DNA of 64,000 bases from NP936 sp002726085 (GTDB lineage: Bacteria > Acidobacteriota > Vicinamibacteria > Vicinamibacterales > UBA8438), in contig DASCQF010000189.1 of the NCBI GenBank assembly GCA_036012905.1, forward strand, positions 18,588 through 82,587. Direction: 5' to 3'. Each line of letters starts with the position of its first letter. Position 1 is the stretch's first letter. Made by a program: the position numbers and the translations under genes. The notes under the pieces were generated by a model. It was not told where the DNA came from and searched no databases. It was given only the letters and a program-made list of their open reading frames with translations. Positions 8,377-17,097 of the stretch are shown in pieces.

Positions 8377-8498
8377 TGCCTGATGATGGACCCGGCGCCC
8401 CCACACGCGCCGCCGCGCTCAACGTTGCGCCGGTCGGGCCATGACAGGCCCGGCCGCCGCTGCGCGCCTTCCTCCCCGCCCCTCTTCGGACCACGCCT

Positions 8499-9242
8499 AT
8501 GACCGACAGCGGCTTCTACAAACTCGGGCGTCTGGCTGGCGGTAAGGTCCGCAAGGCCAAGTGGATGTGGAGCTCGCTCACCGGGGACGAAACCGAGGCG
8601 ATCGAGGCCGAGTACGGTGTCGGCCGGGACATGGCAGCAGTCGTCCGGGAGCGAAGCCGGTGCGACGTCGACCCGGCGCTGCAGATATTGCTTGACGAAA
8701 CCTCTGATCGACTCGCGGGAGTGGTCCGGAACAAGCTCCACCGGTTCGAGGTGGGTGTTGTGACCGAGGACCAACCGACCGCCTACGCGCTACCGGGGGG
8801 CTTCGTGTTCATCACGCGGTCGTTGACCGAACTCTGCGAGCGGAATCGCGATGAGTTGGCCTTTGTGATCGCCCACGAGATGGCGCACATCATCCGCCGA
8901 CATGCCATTAACCGCGTGCTGCGACACACCGCCTACGCCGCCGCTTCGATGGTTGCGCCTGGACGCGGCGCCATCGCGCCGTGGCTGCGGCGAGTCGGGC
9001 TCGAGTGGCTGGAGCGAGCCTACTCGCGGGACCAAGAGTTTGAAGCAGATGCGCTCGGCGGGCTCCTGACGCGGGCCGCCGGCTTCGACACCGACGGGGC
9101 ACTGCGGCTGTTCGAGCGATTCCAGCGGCTCGACCAGGCGGCCAGCACACCGGGGCTCGGCGCCTACCTCTCCACTCACCCGCCAGTGGGCGACCGAATT
9201 GCGAAGCTACGCCACAGACTGGCTGTGGCCGAGACGTCGTGA
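8499..9242 (+). CDS. M48-family zinc metallopeptidase
   Basis: 247 residues. HEMAH (H126, E127, H130) and a downstream EFEADALGG Glu form the zinc site of HtpX/Oma1-like M48 peptidases. YALPGGFVFITRSL before it and the C-terminal STHPPVGDRI after it are also typical. There is no signal peptide and no obvious membrane helix, unlike HtpX, so this resembles the soluble M48 type; its location and substrate are unknown. It follows the matrixin gene but after a 122-base gap. Confidence 0.9.
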   Translation: MTDSGFYKLGRLAGGKVRKAKWMWSSLTGDETEAIEAEYGVGRDMAAVVRERSRCDVDPALQILLDETSDRLAGVVRNKLHRFEVGVVTEDQPTAYALPGGFVFITRSLTELCERNRDELAFVIAHEMAHIIRRHAINRVLRHTAYAAASMVAPGRGAIAPWLRRVGLEWLERAYSRDQEFEADALGGLLTRAAGFDTDGALRLFERFQRLDQAASTPGLGAYLSTHPPVGDRIAKLRHRLAVAETS

Positions 9243-9293
9243 TGGTGGAGCGCCGAAGAAGAGACGGCCGGCGCCAATGACAATCGAGCGGAC

Positions 9294-9614
9294 CTACTCT
9301 GGTGTCTTGAGCCGGGTTTGTTTGTCCTGCAGGGTCGCCTTCAGCCGTCCGATCTCCTTGCGCTGCTGCTTGTAGACGCGCAAGAAGTGATCGGCGTCCG
9401 CCATGATTTCGGCCAGTTCGGTGTTTCCGACCCAGTCACCCGCCTTCGTGCGGGATGCCATATCGCGAGCGATGTGTGTCTGGTCCAACACCAGTGCGGT
9501 GTCTTTCTCCAGCACTTCGACCGTCGCCATCACTTGATCCAACAGACGGGCATCATCGCTCGCCTCGGCAAGTTGCCGTAGCGGCTCGAGCCGGTTTGGT
9601 TGTTCGTCAGTCAT
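9294..9614 (-). CDS. Small hypothetical coiled-coil protein
   Basis: 106 residues, charged, almost entirely helical (LDQVMATVEVLEKDTALVLD and YKQQRKEIGRLKATLQDKQT), no signal or membrane helix. Transcribed 36 bases after the zinc-ribbon gene, so probably one operon. No recognised family. Confidence 0.5.
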   Translation of the reverse strand: MTDEQPNRLEPLRQLAEASDDARLLDQVMATVEVLEKDTALVLDQTHIARDMASRTKAGDWVGNTELAEIMADADHFLRVYKQQRKEIGRLKATLQDKQTRLKTPE

Positions 9615-9650
9615 GGGCAGTCGGATCCGTGGACCGTGTTGGGCGGAATG

Positions 9651-9990
9651 CTAGGCGGCGCGGCCGCCACCGCGAGTATTCCAGCCGGCACCGTTTCCGG
9701 CACGCGCGTCGTCCGACACACGCGTCCGCAGTTTGTGGTCCGGCCGATTGGGGCCATCGCCGGGGCCGTCGTTCGGGTCGTGCCCCGGTGGCTTGGAGAT
9801 CGGACGAGGTACGGCATCCGCATAGGATGGCCCTTTGATGGGCCACCAGATGTTTGCGATGAGCGAGATGAGATATGCGCGCAGACCCCGCCAGGCGTAG
9901 TTGCAGGAGTTGCACCGGTACCACGCGCCGCCGACAGTCCTGACCGACTCGTGTAACCCGTTTGCCGCAGCAGACACAGGTGGTCTTCAT
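9651..9990 (-). CDS. Small membrane protein with N-terminal zinc ribbon, frameshifted
   Basis: The ATG with GGAGAG upstream encodes MKTTCVCCGKR, the first CxxC knuckle. A different frame then gives LHESVRTVGGAWYRCNSCNY, the second CxxC knuckle, a hydrophobic stretch (RAYLISLIANIWWPI) and a Pro/Asp/Gly-rich tail. Skipping one G in the GGG run near 9957-9959 joins them into a four-Cys zinc ribbon of ~112 residues. As written, only the second part is an open frame. The match of the two half-ribbons supports one gene. Confidence 0.5.
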
Positions 9991-10305
9991 CACTCTCCGC
10001 GCTCGAACCGTCGAGATGCCTGCCCGTGCCCGCCGCCGCGTCCCCAGACTCTACCGCGCTCCACACCGAGCAGTCTGCACGTCGGTTCGGAATCCAATTC
10101 CACGCTCATCGAAAGCAAACACTACGCCACTCTCTCACAACGATTCGCGATACTAGACTACGTTACGCGATTTTCAGGTTTGCAAGCAACACACCAGTGC
10201 GCAGCGAGCTGCGGGCGTAACGACCGCACCGCAACCGCAACCGCCTGTCACTCCTCCGTACAGCGAAGCCCTGGCGGGCAACCATCGCGACTATAATGGG
10301 CCGAT
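9991..10305. other. Intergenic region, 315 bp
   Basis: Between the zinc-ribbon gene and the divergent lipoprotein gene. Composition drops to lower GC around 10090-10190. No coding frame with family features, no inverted repeat and no RNA were seen; the only signal is the TATAAT box at its right end. Confidence 0.4.
10292..10297 (+). promoter_or_regulatory. -10 box of a leaderless gene
   Basis: Consensus TATAAT ends 8 bases before the ATG of the lipoprotein gene. Transcription would start at or 1-2 bases from the ATG, so the mRNA is probably leaderless. No good -35 is present. Confidence 0.5.
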
Positions 10306-10803
10306 ATGCGTCGAGCGGGCATCATGCTGCTCACGAGCTGGGCTCTGTCAGTCGTCGCGTGCAGTCCGACCACAGGCAACGACGCTGCGGCCGAAAACGG
10401 GGCGCTGGGCGGTGAAACCGTCGTGCTGGCGGTAGACCACCGGTCTCGATGGCGAGAATTGCGGATCGAGGGCACGACCGACCTGCCGGACGGCGCCGTG
10501 GTGTCCTACCGCATTACCCACGCGCTAGCCGACCAGCTGTCGCCGAGCGAGTGGCCCGCCCAGAATCTGATCGCCCACGGCACGGCGGTGGTCCACGACA
10601 GTCAATACTGGGCCCAACTAAACACCATCTACTGGCCGGCCGGCGATGTGCGGGTCCAGGTGCAATTTCCGGTGGCACCGCAGTCGGCGGCGGTGCGAGA
10701 ACGATACGGCGAGTTCGGCGAACAGCTGACCGGTGACAACGTGACGACACTGGGCGCCTCGAAAGTCGTCACCATCGAGCACACGCTCGCCTGGACACGC
10801 TGA
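10306..10803 (+). CDS. Lipoprotein of unknown function
   Basis: 165 residues with a lipoprotein signal (MLLTSWALSVVAC). The mature part is beta-rich (RWRELRIEGTTDLPDGAVVS, then DVRVQVQFPVAP) and may be an Ig-like fold. No catalytic motif. A TATAAT box sits directly upstream with no ribosome site, suggesting a leaderless message. hisC follows 26 bases later and may be cotranscribed. Confidence 0.7.
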   Translation: MRRAGIMLLTSWALSVVACSPTTGNDAAAENGALGGETVVLAVDHRSRWRELRIEGTTDLPDGAVVSYRITHALADQLSPSEWPAQNLIAHGTAVVHDSQYWAQLNTIYWPAGDVRVQVQFPVAPQSAAVRERYGEFGEQLTGDNVTTLGASKVVTIEHTLAWTR

Positions 10804-10829
10804 CCGGCACCGGTTCTTTCAGACATCTC

Positions 10830-11900
10830 GTGTCCTTCTTCCGACCGACCATCGACACCTTGCGCCCTTACGTGCCCGGCCAACAGCCGGCGCCCGGGAC
10901 CCGGGTCGTCAAGCTCAACACCAACGAAAACCCGTACCCCCCGAGCCCGCGCGCGCTGGATGTGCTCCGGCAGCTCCACGAAGACCGCCTTCGCCGGTAT
11001 CCGCACCCACGCGCCGACGAGTTTCGCGAGGCGGTCGCCGAGGTGCTCGAGGTCGAACCGACCTGGGTGCTTCCCGGCAACGGCAGCGACGACCTGCTGA
11101 CCATGCTGATGCGCGCCATCGCCGGACCGGGCCGTCCGGTCGTCTACCCGACACCAACCTATGTGCTGTATCGCACGCTGGCTGAGATCCAGGACGCACC
11201 GGTGGTCGAGGTGCCATTCGATGACAGCTTCGACCTGCCGGTCGGGGAACTCGCGGCGGCGCGGGGGGCGCTGACGCTCGTCGCCAACCCGAACAGTCCA
11301 TCCGGCACCGCGGCGTCGACCGAGCAGCTGGCGGCGCTCGCCGCGGCGGTCGAGGGCGTGGTGGTCATCGACGAAGCTTACGTCGCGTTTGCCGAGGACG
11401 ATGCGTTGAGACTCGTCCGACGGCATCCGAACGTCGTGATCCTGCGCACCCTGTCGAAGAGCCACGCCCTTGCCGGCCTGCGTCTCGGGTTCGCCGTCGC
11501 GCAACCGGCGGTCATCGAGGGCCTGGCCAAGGTCAAGGACAGCTACAACGTCGGGGCGGCCGCCGCGTGCGTGGGTGCCGCGGCCATCCGGGACGTGGCA
11601 TACACAGTGGATGTGGCCGCACGGATCAGAGCGAGCCGGTCACGGCTCGGCTCGGCCCTCGAGGCAATGGGCTGCCATGTCTGGCCCAGCCAGGCGAACT
11701 TTCTTCTGGTGCGGCCGCCGGGCGAGGATGCCGAGGGCGTGAGTCGCGAGCTCGAAGCGCGCGGCATCCTGGTCCGCTACTTCGATGAGGCGGCGCTTGC
11801 CGATACGCTGCGCATCACCATCGGCACCGACGACGAGCAGACCGCACTGCTCGAGACCCTGCGACCGATTCTCGACGCCACGTCGGCCGCCACCGGATGA
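10830..11900 (+). CDS. hisC: Histidinol-phosphate aminotransferase
   Basis: 356 residues, normal length. PLP-dependent fold-type I enzyme converting imidazole-acetol phosphate to histidinol phosphate in histidine synthesis. Visible motifs: KLNTNENPYPPSP near the N-terminus, NPNSPSGT (substrate Asn), DEAY (PLP Asp/Tyr) and the Schiff-base Lys K210 in TLSKSHALAGLRLG. The GTG start fits the family N-terminus. No other his genes are nearby, so the local context does not confirm the substrate; related HisC-like enzymes act on other amino acids. Confidence 0.87.
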   Translation: MSFFRPTIDTLRPYVPGQQPAPGTRVVKLNTNENPYPPSPRALDVLRQLHEDRLRRYPHPRADEFREAVAEVLEVEPTWVLPGNGSDDLLTMLMRAIAGPGRPVVYPTPTYVLYRTLAEIQDAPVVEVPFDDSFDLPVGELAAARGALTLVANPNSPSGTAASTEQLAALAAAVEGVVVIDEAYVAFAEDDALRLVRRHPNVVILRTLSKSHALAGLRLGFAVAQPAVIEGLAKVKDSYNVGAAAACVGAAAIRDVAYTVDVAARIRASRSRLGSALEAMGCHVWPSQANFLLVRPPGEDAEGVSRELEARGILVRYFDEAALADTLRITIGTDDEQTALLETLRPILDATSAATG

Positions 11901-11931
11901 CCTCGGGAGGGCGATGGATGGAGGTTTCGGC

Positions 11932-12861
11932 ATGAGACACGCGGTGACCGTCGTCGTCGGACTGCTTCTTGTCGGTGTGGCGCTCGTCGGACCGGTTGCC
12001 GCCCAGCCTGGCGGTGACCTCTTCGACCGGGTCGAGCACGGGTTTGCCGACAGCGACGGCGTGCGCATCCACTACGCTACTCTCGGCTCCGGCCCGCTGA
12101 TGGTCCTGATTCACGGGTTTCCCGATTTCTGGTATCTGTGGCGTCACCAGATGGAGACGCTATCGGCCGACTACGAGGTCGTGGCAATCGACCAGCGCGG
12201 GTACAACCTGAGCGACAAGCCTCGTGGTGTTGACCAATACGACATCGCGCTGCTAGCAGCCGACGTCGCGGCGGTCGTGAGCCACCTAGGACGGGACCGG
12301 GCCACGATCGTCGGGCACGATTGGGGAGGCTTCGTGGCCTGGCAGGTTGCCATGGCCTACCCGGAACTGACCGACAACTTGATCATCTTCAACCTCCCGC
12401 ATCCGCGCGGGCTGCGGCGCGAGCTGGCCACCAACCAGCAACAGAAGCTGAACAGCGCTTACGCGCGGCGGTTCCAGCAGGAGGACGCGCATCTGGCGAT
12501 GAGCGCCGAGCAGCTTGCGCAGCGGCACAGCGCCGACCCGCTACTGTATGCACGATACCTCGACGCCTACCGCCGCTCCGATTTTGAGGCGATGCTCAAT
12601 TATTACAAGGCCAACTATCCCGCGCCCCCCTACCTCGAGGACACCACCCCGGTGGTGAAGGTGCGACCGCCGGTGCTGCAGTTCCATGGGCTGGACGATA
12701 CCGCGCTGTTAGACGACATGCTGAATGGCTCATGGGAGTGGCTGGAACAGGACCTGACGCTGGTGACCATTCCGGACGCCGGTCACTGGGCGGTGACCGA
12801 ACGGGCGCCATTCGTCACCGACATGATGCGGAGCTGGCTCGCGCTCCAGGCCTCGCGGTGA
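11932..12861 (+). CDS. Exported alpha/beta hydrolase, epoxide hydrolase-like
   Basis: 309 residues. ATG is chosen because GGAGG lies 7 bases upstream and it gives a signal peptide (VTVVVGLLLVGVALVGPVAAQ); an ATG 18 bases earlier is possible. HGFPDFWYLWRHQ forms the oxyanion region, the nucleophile is Asp (D130 in GHDWGG) as in epoxide hydrolases and haloalkane dehalogenases, the acid is near GLDDTAL and the His in DAGHWAV. Likely periplasmic. The substrate is unknown. It follows hisC at a 31-base distance. Confidence 0.87.
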   Translation: MRHAVTVVVGLLLVGVALVGPVAAQPGGDLFDRVEHGFADSDGVRIHYATLGSGPLMVLIHGFPDFWYLWRHQMETLSADYEVVAIDQRGYNLSDKPRGVDQYDIALLAADVAAVVSHLGRDRATIVGHDWGGFVAWQVAMAYPELTDNLIIFNLPHPRGLRRELATNQQQKLNSAYARRFQQEDAHLAMSAEQLAQRHSADPLLYARYLDAYRRSDFEAMLNYYKANYPAPPYLEDTTPVVKVRPPVLQFHGLDDTALLDDMLNGSWEWLEQDLTLVTIPDAGHWAVTERAPFVTDMMRSWLALQASR

Positions 12862-12874
12862 CACCCCCGGCCGG

Positions 12875-14152
12875 CTAGAGCATCGCGAGGCGTTTAGCGG
12901 CCTCCTCGAGCGTCGGCAGACTGCGACAGAACGCGAACCGGAGATACTGGTCGCCAGCGGCTCCGGTCGTGTAGAAATTGTCACCCGGCACCGATGCGAC
13001 CCCAATCTCCTTGATCAAATGTAGAGCGGCCGCCATCGGGGACTGCGCGCCGATGGCCGGCACGCCCCGATAACGGGCGAAGAGATAGTACGCACCCTCT
13101 GGCGGGCTGACCCCGAACCCGGCCTTTCGGAGTGCGGCCATCAGCGTGTCGCGCTTACGCACATACGCCGCGCGCAGCCGGTCATAGACGTCCTGGTCGA
13201 GACCGAGGAGCGTCACGGTCGCCCGCTGCAGGGGGGTCGGGGCCTGGATGACCATCGTGTCGTGGAATCCGCGTATCGGCGGGGAGAGGACGGCCGGCGC
13301 AATGACCCACCCAACGCGCCAGCCGGTTGCGTTTCCGGTCTTCGAGATCGAGTTCACCACAATCGTGCGCGCCCGCATGCCGGGCAACGCCGCCAGACTC
13401 TGGTGCCGGTGCCCATCGAAGACGATGTGCTCGTAGATCTCATCGACGATGATCAGCAGATCGTGCCGCGCGGCCAACTCGGCAACAAACGTCAGATCAT
13501 CCGCTGAAAACACCTTCCCGGTCGGGTTATGGGGCGTATTGAGAATCAGCGCGCGCGCGCCGCGCGCCGCCGCGGCTACCCACTCGTCTCGGTCCAGTTC
13601 CCACCCACCACCATCCAACTGCTCGACCAGCGTGACGTAGTCTGGCTCGAGCCCGAAGATGGCGGCCTGCGAGGGGTACATCTCGTGATAGGGCTGCGGC
13701 ACGATCACGCGGTCGCCAGCCCGGCACACCGCGCCCAACACCGAGGCCAAGGCCTCGGTGGCGCCCAGCGTCACGGTCACCTCGGTGGCCGGATCCGGGC
13801 GCCAGAGGTAGAGCCGCTCCGTGTAGTCGGCAATCGCTTCGCGCAGCTCGGTCAGCCCGAACGGAAACGAATACTGGTTCAACCGGTCTCGCCGTCCCTG
13901 CAGGCGGGCCAGCACCGTTTTCAGCGGCCGGTCCAACAATTCGTCTGGATCGGCGCCAGGCACCAGCTCCCGGAGGGTCGATGCGCACAGACGATCGCTC
14001 TGCTCATCGTTCCCGCCCAGCATGGCCGACACCGCCGCCCACACCAGATCGAATACCGGCGGCTCGTCGGTGAATCCCTGCGACAGATTCACCGCGTCGT
14101 GCTCGACCGCCAGCCGCGTCATGCGGCGAATGACCGACTCAGAGATATCCAC
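12875..14152 (-). CDS. PLP-dependent aminotransferase class I/II (kynurenine/methionine aminotransferase-like)
   Basis: 425 residues. NLSQGFTDEPP near the N-terminus is typical of the YbdL/kynurenine aminotransferase group; further motifs are NTPHNPTGKVF, DEIYEH and Schiff-base Lys K271 in SISKTGNATGWRVGW. Between helix 2 and LNQYSFPFGL there is an extra ~40-residue segment (about residues 48-90) relative to short homologues. Cytosolic; amino donor unknown. Convergent with the hydrolase gene, 13 bases apart. Confidence 0.9.
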   Translation of the reverse strand: MDISESVIRRMTRLAVEHDAVNLSQGFTDEPPVFDLVWAAVSAMLGGNDEQSDRLCASTLRELVPGADPDELLDRPLKTVLARLQGRRDRLNQYSFPFGLTELREAIADYTERLYLWRPDPATEVTVTLGATEALASVLGAVCRAGDRVIVPQPYHEMYPSQAAIFGLEPDYVTLVEQLDGGGWELDRDEWVAAAARGARALILNTPHNPTGKVFSADDLTFVAELAARHDLLIIVDEIYEHIVFDGHRHQSLAALPGMRARTIVVNSISKTGNATGWRVGWVIAPAVLSPPIRGFHDTMVIQAPTPLQRATVTLLGLDQDVYDRLRAAYVRKRDTLMAALRKAGFGVSPPEGAYYLFARYRGVPAIGAQSPMAAALHLIKEIGVASVPGDNFYTTGAAGDQYLRFAFCRSLPTLEEAAKRLAML

Positions 14153-14202
14153 CGCGTCAAGTCTACAGCCGGCACTCTGTCGATCCGATACAACCGGCCA
14201 TC

Positions 14203-14466
14203 ATGGTGCGCTTTCTCAATCTGAGCCGACCGGCGAACGAACGCATCACCGTGTGGTGCGAGCCGCAGGACGCCGGCTTTCGGCTCCTGCGACGCGATCC
14301 CGATGGCACCCTCCGCACCGAGCGCCACACCGACCCGACGGCGGTCTACGCGGCCACCGTCCGGTGGCAGGCCGCGCTGACCAGAACCGGATGGCAGCCG
14401 GTCGAGACGATCCGCACGCCGCTGGCGCGACGCCGCGCGACGCGTGCCGGCCAGTTTCATCGGTAA
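14203..14466 (+). CDS. Small hypothetical protein
   Basis: 87 residues with basic C-terminus (LARRRATRAGQFHR). Reads as a small antiparallel beta domain (ITVWCEPQDAGFRLLRRD). It ends 6 bases before the 2H phosphoesterase gene, so probably cotranscribed. No family recognised. Confidence 0.5.
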   Translation: MVRFLNLSRPANERITVWCEPQDAGFRLLRRDPDGTLRTERHTDPTAVYAATVRWQAALTRTGWQPVETIRTPLARRRATRAGQFHR

Positions 14467-14472
14467 ACACCA

Positions 14473-15054
14473 ATGCCGGCCATTGCGATCGACGTCGCGG
14501 TTCTGCTGCCGACCGACGCCCGCGCCATCGCGACACGGCTCAACGCCCAGTGTGACGTCGGGTCGGGAGAGGGCTTCCACTTCGACGCCACGCATCATCC
14601 GCATGTCACGCTGGGTCAGCACTTCGTCGACGCCGACCGGCTCGCCGAGGTGTACGCCCGGATCGCGACCCTCCTGAACGGGCTGCCGCAGCTTGAACTT
14701 CGGGGCACCGGCGCGCGTCGCGGACGCACCGCTCAGGTGATCGCAGTGGCACCGACGCCAGCGCTACAGCGGCTGCACGAGCAGCTGATGGACACGCTCG
14801 CTGAGCATGAGGTACCCGGCGCGGCCGCGGCCTTCCAGCAGGATGATGCCCCGCCACGCGGCGCCGACGTCGCCTGGGTGACCCGGTTTCGCACCGACTC
14901 GAGTTATGCGCGGTTCGACCCGCACATCACCGTCGGGATAGGCCCCACCCCAGTCACGGTCGACCCGTTCGCGTTCACAGCATGCGAGATCGCCGTCTGC
15001 CACCTCGGACGATTCTGCACGTGCCGCGACCGACTGGCCTACTGGACGCTATAA
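14473..15054 (+). CDS. 2H phosphoesterase / 2'-5' RNA ligase-like protein
   Basis: 193 residues with the two His-x-Thr motifs that define the 2H superfamily: HVTL in HHPHVTLGQHF and HITV in FDPHITVGIG. N-terminal strand AIAIDVAVLLP and spacing of ~100 residues between motifs fit the LigT/YjcG-like group, which act on 2',3'-cyclic or 2'-5'-linked nucleotides. Substrate unknown. A TATAAT overlaps its stop codon and probably drives the next gene. Confidence 0.82.
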   Translation: MPAIAIDVAVLLPTDARAIATRLNAQCDVGSGEGFHFDATHHPHVTLGQHFVDADRLAEVYARIATLLNGLPQLELRGTGARRGRTAQVIAVAPTPALQRLHEQLMDTLAEHEVPGAAAAFQQDDAPPRGADVAWVTRFRTDSSYARFDPHITVGIGPTPVTVDPFAFTACEIAVCHLGRFCTCRDRLAYWTL

Positions 15055-15110
15055 TCCTCGCGTCGTCATCTGTGTGATGTTGTGTTCGGAACGTAGCGTG
15101 CTTTCGGGCG

Positions 15111-15199
15111 GCGATGTGCTCGGCTGGCAAGGGCGCGACGAAGGAACAAACCGGAAGTTTGTGACTGAGGAGCCACGCAGCCAGACGAGATGCAGCGGC
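15111..15199 (+). repeat. Palindromic element core, copy A
   Basis: 89-bp match to the core of two other copies in the window (32343-32430 and the minus strand of 17132-17223): GCGATG...CGGCTGGCAAGG, a central small hairpin around CCGG, TGAC(T/C)GAG(G)AG, then GCCAG and GATGCAGCGGC. Arms are less clear than in the others (CTTTCGG/CCGAAGG just outside). It lies between a TATAAT box and the start of the CMD lipoprotein gene, hence in its 5' untranslated region. Confidence 0.72.
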
Positions 15200-15219
15200 A
15201 ACCGAAGGAGGAGGTCGAC

Positions 15220-15990
15220 GTGAAGCTCTCACTGCCCCTACTCGCCGTCTGCATCCTGTCTCTCGCCGCCTGTGACGCCGCCGTGGTCGTCGAGGCGCCC
15301 GGGCCCACAGCGACTCCCGAGCCCGCTACGCCGAACCCGACCGAGCCGTTCACGCCGCGGGAGGTCACCACCGCCGACATCCCGCCAGACATCCAGGAGG
15401 ACTCGTGGGCGCGGCTGCCGACGATCACGCGCGAGTCGCTCGACGCCGACGGCCAGCGGGCATTCGATGTCATCGTCAACCCGGACAGCCGCTACGACAA
15501 CGGTCTGCGGGGGCCGATCGGCATGTGGATGTACAGCCCAGGGATGGCCGAGCACCTCTTCCCCGCCAGCACTTATCTGCGTTATGGCGCCGATGGCAAT
15601 CGCGATCAGCGTCTGACCGAGCTGGCGATTCTGACCGCTGCCCGTGCGCTCGACAGCCAATACGAGTGGTCGGCGCACGAAGGGCTAGGGCGGAACGCCG
15701 GGCTCGAAGAAGAGATTATCGAGCTGCTCCGATTCGGCCAGTCGGTCGATGGCGCTGCCGTACCGGGCCTCGGGGACAAAGAACGCACGATCGTCCAGAT
15801 GGTGCGCGAGCTGATCCACGAACCGAAGGTCAGCGCCGAGACGTTCGAGACGGGACGACGGCTGTTTGGCGAGACGGGCCTGATGGACCTGGCCGGTCTG
15901 GTCGGGCACTACACGATCGTCAACTACACGCTGAAGACATTCGACGTGCAGCGGACACCCGGCAGTCGGCTGCTGTTGCCGCTCCCCTGA
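15220..15990 (+). CDS. Carboxymuconolactone decarboxylase-family lipoprotein
   Basis: 256 residues. GTG start follows AAGGAGGAGG; lipoprotein signal ends LSLAAC, then a Pro/Thr-rich linker. Residues ~110-240 are an AhpD/CMD-like helical domain: RLTELAILTAARALDSQYEWSAHEG and LVGHYTIVNYTL. The usual CxxC redox pair of AhpD is absent, so it is more like the gamma-carboxymuconolactone decarboxylase type, with Glu/His (EWSAHE) in its place. Membrane-anchored CMD proteins of this kind are common in Acidobacteriota and uncharacterised. Confidence 0.82.
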   Translation: MKLSLPLLAVCILSLAACDAAVVVEAPGPTATPEPATPNPTEPFTPREVTTADIPPDIQEDSWARLPTITRESLDADGQRAFDVIVNPDSRYDNGLRGPIGMWMYSPGMAEHLFPASTYLRYGADGNRDQRLTELAILTAARALDSQYEWSAHEGLGRNAGLEEEIIELLRFGQSVDGAAVPGLGDKERTIVQMVRELIHEPKVSAETFETGRRLFGETGLMDLAGLVGHYTIVNYTLKTFDVQRTPGSRLLLPLP

Positions 15991-15997
15991 CGCCCGA

Positions 15998-16612
15998 TCA
16001 CGGCCAGAACGTGAGGCCGCTTGCGGCGCGCCAGAAGTTCGGCGCGTTGTCGATATGGATGAAGCGAACGTCTGCCCGAAGCGCGAACGGGCCGGCCACC
16101 CGCAGCCAGACTCCGCCGCCGACATCGAGCGCCAGCTCGACCTCGACATCGGCTGCCGCCTGTCCTCCGGTCGACAGTCGCGCGAGCGACAACCCCAACA
16201 GCCCATACGGTGTCAGACGACCGGCGGTCACGGGGTGATACAGCAGGCTGCCGGTTCCGATCAGCAGCTCGACATCGCCGAACTGCCGCAACCTGGGAAT
16301 CGTCGCGACCTCAGCCTCCAGTGATACCCCGCCACCTACACCCAGACCAACTGCGCCGCCATAGGTCGGCTCGCGCTCCCTCGACTCCAGGTCGCCACCA
16401 AACAGGCTGCCGGCCACCAGGGACACGGTCCAACCGGTGTCGCCGACCTGCGCCGCGGCTGGAGCCGGCGTGCCGAGCACACTACCGACCGCCAAGGCGA
16501 GCAGACAGCCGACCCACAGAAATGGCGCCGCGATGGATGAGTCCCGCGGCTCGGAGCAGGCGTCCCGCCGGGCGGACAAGACCGCTTGTTGACTTCTATA
16601 CTGCGTATCCAT
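15998..16612 (-). CDS. Outer-membrane beta-barrel protein, unknown role
   Basis: 204 residues with hydrophobic export signal (VGCLLALAVGSVLGTPAPAAAQ) and short amphipathic strands (YGGAVGLGVGGGVSLEAEVATI; LTPYGLLGLSLARL) ending in an aromatic-rich terminal strand SGLTFWP, as for small porin-like or OmpW/opacity-like barrels. The start is uncertain: ATG overlaps the ATG of the divergent gene in a CCATGG palindrome; TTG at 16579 would give a more normal signal length. Convergent with the CMD gene, 7 bases apart. Confidence 0.68.
   Translation of the reverse strand: MDTQYRSQQAVLSARRDACSEPRDSSIAAPFLWVGCLLALAVGSVLGTPAPAAAQVGDTGWTVSLVAGSLFGGDLESREREPTYGGAVGLGVGGGVSLEAEVATIPRLRQFGDVELLIGTGSLLYHPVTAGRLTPYGLLGLSLARLSTGGQAAADVEVELALDVGGGVWLRVAGPFALRADVRFIHIDNAPNFWRAASGLTFWP
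16597..16602 (+). promoter_or_regulatory. Candidate -10 box, leaderless gene
   Basis: TATACT ends 8 bases before the ATG of the VKOR gene, the same arrangement as at 10292. No Shine-Dalgarno is present between them. Confidence 0.42.
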
Positions 16613-17042
16613 GGTCTGGGTGCTGACCGCGCTGTGCCTCGTCGGATGCGCCATCTCGAGCTATTTCACCGGCGTGGCCTACTCCTGGGTCAGACCAGAT
16701 ACTCGCTGGATCCCAGCTGTCTGCCGGATGGGCGCACAGACCTGCGCGACGGTCGTCTTCTCGCCCCAGGCGCGTGTCTTTGGCGTCCCCAACTCGGTGC
16801 TGGGGCAACTCTTCTACCTGACCTTGGCTGTGGCCGCCGCCGCCGGTGGTCTCGACGAGCCAGTGATTCGTCTCGTCTTACTCGGCGCCAGCGGCGTTAC
16901 CGTTCTGCTGGGGCTCTACCTCACGTATTCGCTGCTCTTTGTCACGCGGGTCAACTGCGTGCTCTGCTTCACATCGCACGCCATCAACGTCGTGCTGTTC
17001 GTGATGCTGCTCTGGCGACAGAGTCGATTCTCTGGCTGCTAG
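16611..17042 (+). CDS. Vitamin K epoxide reductase (VKOR) family membrane protein
   Basis: 143 residues, four membrane helices. Active-site CVLC (C116, C119) lies in the last helix, and the loop pair C38/C45 (CRMGAQTC) after helix 1 completes the VKOR relay. Bacterial VKORs reoxidise a DsbA-like partner using quinone, replacing DsbB; no fused or adjacent thioredoxin domain is present. Only 1-2 bases separate its ATG from that of the divergent outer-membrane gene. Confidence 0.88.
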   Translation: MVWVLTALCLVGCAISSYFTGVAYSWVRPDTRWIPAVCRMGAQTCATVVFSPQARVFGVPNSVLGQLFYLTLAVAAAAGGLDEPVIRLVLLGASGVTVLLGLYLTYSLLFVTRVNCVLCFTSHAINVVLFVMLLWRQSRFSGC

Positions 17043-17097
17043 AGACCGGTTGTGGGGCCGGTGGCCTGAATGCGGCCGTATTGATGACACGCGTCGC

